Source: Taudactylus pleione (taxonomy: Eukaryota > Chordata > Amphibia > Anura > Myobatrachidae). From it: a stretch of DNA of 64,000 nucleotides. The position numbers and the translations under genes are program-made. A model generated the notes under the pieces. That model worked only from the letters and a program-made list of their open reading frames with translations. It made no database searches and was not told the DNA's origin. Shown piece after piece: positions 56,307-64,000 of the stretch (position 1 is its first letter; the number at the start of each line of letters is the position of its first letter). The stretch lies in assembly GCA_031769625.1 (NCBI GenBank), contig JAUIMM010000016.1, forward strand, positions 16,111,001 to 16,175,000, read 5' to 3'.

Positions 56307-57162
56307 CCTTAAATCATAGATCTTACGCTTGAGGCCACTAACTAACTCTGTTTTTTTAATGTCCCTGTACAGGTTGGGAAATGCCTTTACAGAAGGTTTG
56401 CAAAGGATTATTTAAGTCAATTGTTTATTTGCTTTTGGAAAGCACTCTTCCTGGTCCCCTTCTGGGATGAGAAAATCCACTCCCAGCTGTAGTAGCAGCA
56501 GCCATGCTCAAGGATTATTCTGTGGCAAGGACTGATGTGAATGTATACTTTTTTTTGCAAATGCCTCCTCCCCTTCCCTTCTTCCTCATAAATTTTCTTT
56601 GGAATCAAAAAATTTAATTAAATTTACTACCAATCAACCCTTCCTGTCCCAGTCCTGCCTTCAACTACATACAAACTCCAACTCCCTCAGGCCTCTCTTG
56701 AATAATAAAAGTGTTTCCTGATGCGCCATGTTTGAAGTTGAACTGCCATGTGTTTGTGCCGCTCACTGCTGCCGATTTGCTTAGTCAGCCAGCTAGTTTC
56801 TTGCAAATTTTGGGCCTAAACTGGATGAAAACAATATAGTGAGCTGTGAGTGGTCAACACTGACTGTAAATGAGTGGAAATACATGTTAATAATACTGTA
56901 GGAACAAAAAAGGCCAATTTTATGTGATTTTAGCTGTTTTTATGATTTTTTAAGAAAAAATCCAGATCCAAAACCAAAACCGAATACCAAAACACGGAGG
57001 TGAGGTTTTGGAAAAACCAATCCAGATCCAAAACCAGAGGAGATCCATATCCAAAACCAAAACACGGGGGTCAGTGCACATCTCTAAAGATAATCAGAAG
57101 GGATTGTCAATAGAGAGGCCTGCTATAGCTAGAAGATTGCCTGCAAGAGAGGCAGCGAGAGT

Positions 57163-57253
57163 CAAATAGGGGAACCACACCAACTGCCATTTCAAATGCT
57201 GCCCATCATAGTTGGCTGGGACTCACTTGCAGTTGGTGTGATTCCCCTATTTG
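57163..57253. repeat. Inverted repeat, 25-bp arms
   Basis: Arms 57163-57187 and 57229-57253 pair at 24 of 25 positions (CAAATAGGGGAA, ACACCAACTGC). The word ATAGGGGAATCACAC in the right arm's complement also occurs in both units of the 52068-52270 tandem repeat. Confidence 0.85.
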
Positions 57254-57462
57254 AATTTTGAACTGCGCTGCAGAACCACCTCTGGAGCCACCACTGCATA
57301 TATACAGTATGTAAACTGTATTTTATGTGTAATTGAATATATAGTTTTGTAGTTATTTGTATCAGATTTATATATGTACTGTGCGACTCTATTTTGTAGT
57401 AAATAGTTAATATACAAATAACTCTGTGGGTGTTTTGTTATTTCATGTGGTGAAAGGACTAA

Positions 57463-57994
57463 GGGGCTGATTCAGACCTGCTCGCAAGCGCTATGCGCTC
57501 TCAAGCGGGTCGATGTTTGCCCCCTGTGCATGCACCGCCTCCAGCTTGCGCATGCGTGAGACCCGGCCAGTGACGGATGCTCCGTCGCTACGGATCTCGC
57601 ACCAAAATGGGGAGGCTGTCGACTGTGATTGACAGCTCCCCCGTTTTGGAGGCAGGCAGGGAGGATGGCTACACAAACGGAGGCGTTCCCGAAGGAATGC
57701 CTGCCATTTGTAGGAGGCACCACTGACATCACCAGTGATGTCAGTGGTGAGCTTCCTGCTCTATTTAGAGCAGGAAGCACACTGGGGCTTGTAGGAATGA
57801 GACCCTACCACAAGGGTCTCATCGCAAGCCCCGATGGTCGCGACCATCGCGACCATCACCTGGCCGCTTGCAAAAGCTGTGGGTTGTCACCCACAGCTTA
57901 GCGAGCGGCCAGGAGGCTGGCTCCATTTAAAAAAAAAAACCTCCCTGATTCAGAGCGAGCGCTCTGAAAGAGTTTCCGTCTCTGAATCAGGGCC
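57463..57994. mobile_element. CTGATTCAG multi-hairpin element, copy 8
   Basis: Starts GGGGCTGATTCAGACC, ends CTCTGAATCAGGGCC, flanked by perfect TAA (57460-57462 and 57995-57997). Internal stems include TGACATCACCAGTGATGTCA (57723-57742) and GATGGTCGCGACCATC (57833-57848), both perfect palindromes, and AGCTGTGGG with CCCACAGCT. Confidence 0.9.
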
Positions 57995-58237
57995 TAATTG
58001 TAGGAAAGATTTATAAATTAAAAGAGCGGGTTAGTTTAGGAAAAGCATGGAACAGTATATGGAAATATGATCCTTTTATAGACACTAACAGTAAGTGTCT
58101 CACTCCTTGCACATTCGGATGCATAGATCTACACCAGGGAAGAACTTTGTCATGGCATTAGCATAAAGTCACAGGTGTGTCTGACTCATAATCAGCCCCA
58201 TAGTCTTCTGTACAGTAACTTTTCTCTCTTCCTACAG

Positions 58238-58238
<1 letters not shown>

Positions 58239-58269
<31 letters not shown>

Positions 58270-58385
58270 CGTTTATTTTTATGGCGCCACAAGTGTTCTG
58301 CAGCGCCTTACAAGGTACATAACCAAAAAGTGACTTACAGTAAAATACAATACAATGAAGGACAAGGACATGGATAATATACATT
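58239..58385 (-). mobile_element. LINE (L2/CR1-like) 3' end fragment
   Basis: On the minus strand it gives GTAAGTCACT, TTTGGTTATGTACC, GCAGAACACTTGTGGCGCC, then ATAAAAATAAACG and an (ATA)n tail (58239-58268). It matches the tail of the plus-strand copy at 20760-20895 in order and wording. Confidence 0.8.
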
Positions 58386-58998
58386 GATACATAGGTGGCC
58401 ATAACACCCACATAAGCAGATGTAGATAGTATCACTGTTATTATCATTAGGAATCCACCTGGCAGAGACATTCTCAAAGACTGCATTGTGTATATTGTCC
58501 TGATATAGGCTCTCAGCTACTATTACTACAGAATATTTTAGCATTATTATTATTGCCTGTGTATGTCTATTGATATTACATCTATGATATTGTCAATTTT
58601 ACTGTTAATTGTTTTTAATTGGCATTCCATTATGACCTTGTGCTTGTATTTTTACCTTAATCTAGTATTATCCAACTTGAACACTATTCAAAATGTTTGC
58701 TGTTGTTACCATTAACCCATAAAATCCTACGGTTTACTACTCAGTACCCTTTTCCAATATTGTTTTTATGAGAAATCATTTACAAACACCAGTCACAAGG
58801 ACCCAGGCCAAATGTTACATGACTTTTGTCATGATATACTTGACAAGTGGCTTCTCTCCTTTACCTGTGAACGAGTGGTTTTTCAAGTGGTCAAATAAGG
58901 ATTTCCCGAGTCAACCATTGGTGGACCCTGCAAGGACCCACTACCTAAAGAGTGAATCTCGGCCCGATTCAGTGTAAGCACTGCCTATTTCAGACATA
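58386..58998. other. AT-rich DNA, nothing recognised
   Basis: The left part up to about 58560 may be more of the LINE tail. No gene. Confidence 0.4.
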
Positions 58999-59804
58999 CA
59001 GGGGTATTCAATTTGGAGCGAAGATTTCAAAATTGGCGATAAATTATCGCTGATGACGTCATTTTCGCCGATTTCAATTATCCCCATATCCAATTTCAAA
59101 GACTTTTCGCAGGTTCGAAAAGTCTTTGAAAAAAAACGGGGCTAACTTTTCACCACTGAATAGGTGGCGAAAAAAAGTGCAGAATTGGGGTTTAGGGGTG
59201 CTGGCTTAAAAAAAATAGCCTGCATCCCTGGGAATGACATGTTAAAAATAACTGTCAAAAAAAGTTTTCTAAAAAAAATAGGGACACCCCAAAAAATTAA
59301 TTAAAAAATTGGGGTGAAAAAAAACAAAAGGGAATAAAATGTTTAAAAATAGGGAAATAGGTTCAGGGATATTCTGTAATTATGCGGCTGGTGTTTTCTA
59401 GAATAGGCTATTAGCGGCAGGTGCATTTTTGCAGAATTTTTAAAAAATTACTTTAGGGACATTAAAATATGCTAGTACCCATTTTCATGTACCCCAAATT
59501 TGATGGGACCACTTAAAAAAATGAAAAAAAAACCTAAGTGCTCTTAGGCTATTTAAAACCCCGACTTTCATTTGCAGGCTAAAACGTTGATACCCATAGT
59601 GATCCCCCATGTTTTGACAGCTTTATTCCAGGTAAATCCCGTTTTTTTTCGCCAATCCTATTTCGCCGGCTCCCGTTTTCGTAGCTATTTAATTGAATAC
59701 GGGGATAAAGCAGGCGTGCGCCCGATACTTTAGCCCAGGAAAAGCTCCGATGTGGAGCAAAAAGTCCAGCACGGACTTTTCGCTCCCATATTGAATAACC
59801 CTCA
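58999..59804. mobile_element. TIR element, CAGGGGTATTCAAT ends
   Basis: Left CAGGGGTATTCAATTTGGAG, right CGCTCCCATATTGAATAACC followed by CTCA, inverted. TA flanks both sides (58997-58998, 59805-59806). Subterminal AAAAGTCTTTG and CGGACTTTTCGC-type words. No transposase; A/T-rich centre. Confidence 0.75.
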
Positions 59805-59806
59805 TA

Positions 59807-60394
59807 GTGGATTGATTTGTTTGCTACTACACATGCATCTACAGTAAGTTGCACCACGCATGCATCCCCATTGAGTCTGTACAGAGTTGCAATTTCAGGC
59901 ACATGCAGGGAGAAGTGTATCGAGAACGTAGTCGGCGTTCCTGGGTGGTGACAGAAAGTTGCGTTAGATGGTCTGTCTTTTGGGCATGTTATGGGAGTAT
60001 TGCAGATGGGTAGGTGACAGCAGTTATGTACACAGACGCTTGACTGTTCCCATAGGAGGTAATAATCAGGTGTAGAAACTGCTCCTGCCATAGGGCTGGT
60101 GCAAGTTTCAGTGGTGTGACTGATTGTGGTGTCTAAGGACGCACCAATCTGTATTACTGCATGCACAGATGCTGCATGTAGGCGACACAGTCCTTGCACA
60201 TGGGAAAGATTTTTTATCAGCATTTGCATTATGCAGCAATAAGCTTCTGTGGTCACATCTGCGTGCATCTCTGAATGAGCCCCACTGTGTTGTAATACTA
60301 CATGGGGCGTCTTGAGGGAGGTGCAAGAGGAAGTGGGGAAATCACCCTGAATCCCCAAAAAGTAAAAAATTAGATTGGATAATAGTATATGGCT
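59807..60394. other. No recognised gene; one long minus-strand open frame
   Basis: A 259-codon minus-strand open frame runs 60358-59579, but its C-terminal half lies inside the TIR element and no domain is recognisable. I treat it as chance. Confidence 0.5.
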
Positions 60395-60655
60395 GATTAT
60401 TTATTATAAGTTATTTATATAGCGCAAACATCTAGCGCTTTATGGAGAATATATTGCCTACCACATGTACACACATACAGTACATACTAGGACTAATTTT
60501 GTGGGGAGACAATTAGCCTACCAGTTTATTTTTGGAGTGTGGGAGGAAATCCATGCAAACTCCACACAGTTAGGGCTGTAGTTTGAATCAAACTCACAAC
60601 CTCAGCAGTGTGAGGCAGTGATGCTAACCATTACATCGTCTGTGCTGCCCTGATT
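60395..60655. repeat. Vertebrate-type interspersed repeat
   Basis: TTATTTATATAGCGCAAAC then TGGAGTGTGGGAGGAAATCC, ATGCAAACTCCACACAG and AGGCAGTGATGCTAACCA. I recall this order (bordered by GGAGGAAACCCATGCAAAC-type text) from a dispersed vertebrate LINE 3' region, probably in minus orientation here. Family not resolved. Confidence 0.6.
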
Positions 60656-60811
60656 ATTTATTAACAGTGAAAAAATTATGGAAAGCAAGTGTTTTTCACC
60701 AAAAACACTTGTGTTAAAAAAAAATATTTATGTAACATGATTTTTAATTGTTTTTCATTGAGTTTCTAAAATATTGGGAAAAGCACCCATATGCAAGTTC
60801 AAAAATGAATC

Positions 60812-60972
60812 TCTCTTTTAGATGTACTAAGCTCTGGAAACTGATAAATTACCAGTCACTCAGCTCCTAACTGTCATCTTACAAGCTGTTTGAAAAATGA
60901 GTTAGGAGCTGATTGGTTGGTAGTTTATCAGTCTCCAACTTATCACTTTCCAGAGCTTAGTATATCTGCCCC
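60812..60972. mobile_element. Palindromic MITE, second copy of the 21932 family
   Basis: Left AGATGTACTAAGCTCTGGAA and GATAAATTACCAG; right complement (TTCCAGAGCTTAGTATATCT, GGTAGTTTATC). Same AGGAGCTGATTGGTTGGTA and GAAAAATGAGTTAGG core as 22438-22592. Confidence 0.85.
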
Positions 60973-62196
60973 GTATACTGAAGAACCCACCAAAATACAT
61001 GCCCTACATACTGGAATTCAGTTACTGGGCAAACTACGTATGTGGTTCTGCAAAATGTCTTGACATTTTTTATTTAAATAACTTTTCCCTACTTTTCACC
61101 TACTGTACCCAAGGGCTGAAAACTAAAAGCCGCATACATTTAACACAGATTTCTAATTGATTAATAAAAAGTAGCCATTATGCGGCAGTGTCAAAGCTAA
61201 TTGAATTCGCTACCAATCTTCCCGCCAGGTGCATGGTGGTGACCAGAGGTGCATGGGTTACACATGTATACATACTGATATTAATACACTCTCATATGGG
61301 AATTTCCACAATGCATGTTTTAACACCATTTGGGAGAGCACTCAGGAAATGGCTAAGTTGAAAACCAAGAGAAAAATATAAATGCGGAAGTGACTAAAAG
61401 TGGACATCAGACAAAAAAGTCTAGATACTGTAGAATCCTTTTTTAAGGTTATGTTTTGTATTATGGTACAGAGTAAATTAGTTCTTTATGGACTTTATCT
61501 AATTTATTTGTAGCAGATTACCATGATAGTTGAATCACTGTAGACCAGTAAAGTGCGAGTGATCATCTTGTAGATATACTCTCCAAATGCTCTGTGTGTA
61601 TTGATTGAAACATATATGGAGCCAGCCACAGGTGTGTGCACATAGGGTCCAGGTTGTGCCCAGACACACCTTAATGTCAATGTCCTCACCCTTTATGCTA
61701 TTACCATTGCCACAGGCATTTCCAATGAGCTGACAGTGTCAGTGAGTGAGTCACTCAATGGCTCACAAGGCATAGCAGGGCAGCTTCCCTTCAATTTGCA
61801 CCCTATTTTAACCCTGCCCCAGGAGGATCTAAGGATAGAACAGTGTGATGAATTGTATATGTAAAATTTTAAATACTCAGTTCAGTTCTATTTGGTCTAA
61901 TATGAATTTGGTGCACTACTGTGTGGTATAATATGGTCACAGGTAAGTGAGGTGATGGAGATGGGTAGATTGATGGGGAAGAAGATGTGGGAAGATTGGG
62001 TGGAACGTGATATGTGTTGGGATTAAGGAAGTATGATGATGAGAGGCAGATTTGTTAATCTGAAGCTAGTGCTAGACATGCCGCTGGGTGTTGCTGGAAA
62101 CGCCCCTCAGATTATTCCTCACTAAATCTCTCTGGGGGCACACCCTATGAAATTGCTGCACCCGCCAAAGGGGCCATTCATGTCACAGGGTTGGGC
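60973..62196. other. No recognised gene
   Basis: Mixed-complexity sequence with no repeat boundary or coding frame that I can support. Confidence 0.5.
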
Positions 62197-62310
62197 ATGA
62201 TATGTCGACAAATACTTAGGTATGATTTGACGACAGTCATAATGTCAATGTTCACCATGTCACATTCATCAAGTAGACAGTGAAGACATGTTAAAATATC
62301 GACATATCAT
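62197..62310. mobile_element. Small inverted repeat, ATGATATGTCGA ends
   Basis: Perfect 12-bp arms ATGATATGTCGA and TCGACATATCAT enclose 90 bp with further GTCATAATGTC-like words. Possibly a MITE. Confidence 0.55.
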
Positions 62311-64000
62311 CCCTGGTGTCCCAGCAGTGACTTACCTTGCTCCCAAAGTCTGTGGCGTCTTCAGTGGCATTTTACTAATCCTGGTGGTCATGTGACTGTG
62401 ACTTTCAGGTCAGACCTCCAATCCTGTGGCATTTGGGTGAGTTTTTCTCCTCTATCCTTAACCCTAATCCCGAACGCTAATGTCAACATTGTCATTGTTG
62501 ACCTTTCGCCTACATCCCATGTCACATAAGCTTACATTACTAAAATTTGTTGAAAGACAAAATTTTAACTTTGTGCTGGTGTTGAATTTCTCTATTATTT
62601 TTTTTTCCAGTGGAAAGGTGATGATTAGCAATGCACACAAAGATCAATGCAGAGCTATCTTTTATTTTAGCTTTTTTACCTATATTATTAGAATTGAGTT
62701 TTCGATACTAACATATATTATTAATAAATAATGCATTTAGAATATCATTGGCTATTTCAATTTTGTGAATATAATACAGTATTATCACATGAATGTGTAC
62801 ATTACATGGATTGTTGAAAAAATTTTTTATACACATATATTTGTCTTTTTACTAGTTGCGGGAACTCATGGCTCATTACTTATTGGAACTGAATTTTCAA
62901 TAACAAAAAAATAGGGGAATAAAAGTTCCTGAAACCAACTTCACTGCCACTCATATGTACTGCATTAGATGATTCAGTACTGGCTCTGGGCCCAGAACAT
63001 TACACAATTGTGAAAAAATAGATACAAGAATAATTTGCCTTCATTCTGACAAATGCACTTTTCATTGTATATATTGAGTTAAAAATCAAATTTTCTACAA
63101 ATGTGATCTATTTTGTAAGCATTTTTCCTGAAATCATTTTGCCATACCTACATTTCAGCTTATCTAATTACATATTTATTTTCAGGCATTAGGGAGAAAA
63201 GTATCAAGTTTTTGCCAGGTATGCCCAGAAAAACATGAATCATTCCCTTTGTTTTCAGTTCCGGAAAAACTTGGCTGAATGTATGGAAAATCTAATATGT
63301 AATATAGAGCAGAGAACAAACAGATCAGAATAATTTAATATGGGATCACTGGTGAAATAATAGTTGAAGATATAGTAATCTCTAAAATCATTATTTCATG
63401 TTCACTCAGTAACTGACCATGTAAGAATATCAATGTAGCTCCTGGGATACTGGCCAACTTATTACACTTGGTGGAATGGAGTGGTAAACATCATGGTTAG
63501 GTTAATCTTGATAGAGCAACAGTTGCAGGCTGAATATTGCTTGAGAAGATAAACTGGCAAAACAGCAGGTGGCACTGTGTCATAAGTTCTCACTGTGTAG
63601 TCCTTCTATGTTTGTAATACTGCACTATCTTATACTAGTCACAGCAAATTTTGCAACACTTTTGCCATGTATTTGATGCATGAACAAAAATGCAAATGCT
63701 GCAACCAGTTAAAGAATTCAGAAAGAACACAAAATAATTCAAGCAATCGCCAGCGTAAATCAACATATTTCATAAAAGTAAATAAAGAGAAGAAAAAAGA
63801 AAATAACCTGCAACTCGAAACATAGCAGTGACAAAACTGAACAATGACAATTATCAGCTGTGGAAATTTAAGGATGGGATGATGCATGCAGAGGTAACTT
63901 GTGGGAGGTTATAACTACAGTATAGAAAGCCCAAAAGTAGTTTTCAAAAGGGTAAAAGCAGAAACGTAAAAATTCACTATATGACACATGGACAATCCAG
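62311..64000. other. AT-rich DNA, nothing recognised
   Basis: Short open frames only (for example 62480-62731 plus, 63887-63639 minus) with no domain. Some CCTTAACCCTAATCCCGAACG text at 62456-62476 recalls the CCTAA repeat family, but is too short to call. Confidence 0.5.

Larger units (their letters stand above)
54955..56530. repeat. Three tandem copies of a unit of about 310 bp
   Basis: ATGTTGCATTTAATGCTCTG, ATGGTTAAGTGGACA, GGCCACTAACTAACTCTG, AATGTCCCTGTA, AGGTTGGGAAAT and CTTCCTGGTCCCCTTCTG appear in that order at 54983-55220, 55293-56030 and (partly) 56333-56470. The middle copy is enlarged by the MITE at 55377-55905. A hairpin element separates copies two and three. Confidence 0.85.
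52360..57086 (+). mobile_element. 4.7-kb hAT element with 8-bp TSD and non-transposase cargo
   Basis: Left end TAGAGATGAGCGGGTTCG, right end CAGTGCACATCTCTA, flanked by perfect AAGATAAT duplications (52352-52359 and 57087-57094). The terminal inverted repeat is TAGAGATG. The left about 370 bp and right about 380 bp are shared with the 1.6-kb element at 41674. In between I find tandem repeats, a minus-strand zinc-finger-like remnant, a triplicated unit and two nested MITEs, but no hAT transposase motif. Confidence 0.9.

Noticed and set aside
59579..60358. 259-codon minus-strand open frame
   Set aside because: It crosses the end of a TIR element and has no recognisable motif; likely chance.

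Overview
This window is eukaryotic, non-coding, repeat-dominated DNA, most likely from a vertebrate with a large genome. An anuran amphibian is my best guess. That rests on remembered resemblance of several repeats (the CTGATTCAG hairpin elements, the GGGGTATTCAAT elements, the LINE tails ending in ATAAATAAAGGATAATAATA, the chromodomain Ty3/Gypsy element) to frog genomes, not on a search. I see no intact host gene, no tRNA or rRNA, and nothing prokaryotic. Every protein-like stretch I can name is a broken transposable-element gene.

Positions 1-19560 are one tandem satellite block. The 23-bp unit has the core GTGCCCATACAAAGAGTGAG, and there are roughly 800 copies with 1-4 substitutions each, organised into longer higher-order repeats. 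One example is a nearly identical segment of about 1.06 kb at 1 and again at 7464. A 355-bp element with 17-bp terminal inverted repeats sits inside the satellite three times (12070, 15549, 18678). Its flanks reconstruct one satellite unit, so it inserted once and was then amplified with the array.

Positions 19561-34000 are a graveyard of DNA transposons and short hairpin elements. They include a 5'-truncated LINE tail (20243-20895), a nested pair of hairpin elements (21932-22592), a CCTAA-rich repeat and a 35-bp GT-rich minisatellite (25080-25955), a minus-strand hAT transposase pseudogene interrupted by a hairpin element (26990-28970), and a broken mariner D,D34D transposase (31660-32470). 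Positions 34060-38290 carry a degraded minus-strand chromodomain Ty3/Gypsy retrotransposon (gag, protease, RT, RNase H, integrase, chromodomain).

Positions 40185-64000 hold further DNA transposons. Two related hAT elements have perfect 8-bp target duplications: 41674-43250 (TCTTATAC) and 52360-57086 (AAGATAAT). The second is 4.7 kb long and contains no recognisable transposase. Instead it holds an unidentified zinc-finger-like coding remnant and a triplicated unit of about 310 bp. Another hAT end fragment (43500-45414) is split by two later insertions. A foldback-like element lies at 48918-50676, and a TIR element at 58999-59804.

The recurring theme is a family of roughly 490-600 bp multi-hairpin elements ending in CTGATTCAG. 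Eight copies are visible, each flanked by a 3-bp direct repeat. These insertions interrupt other repeats and so allow relative dating.
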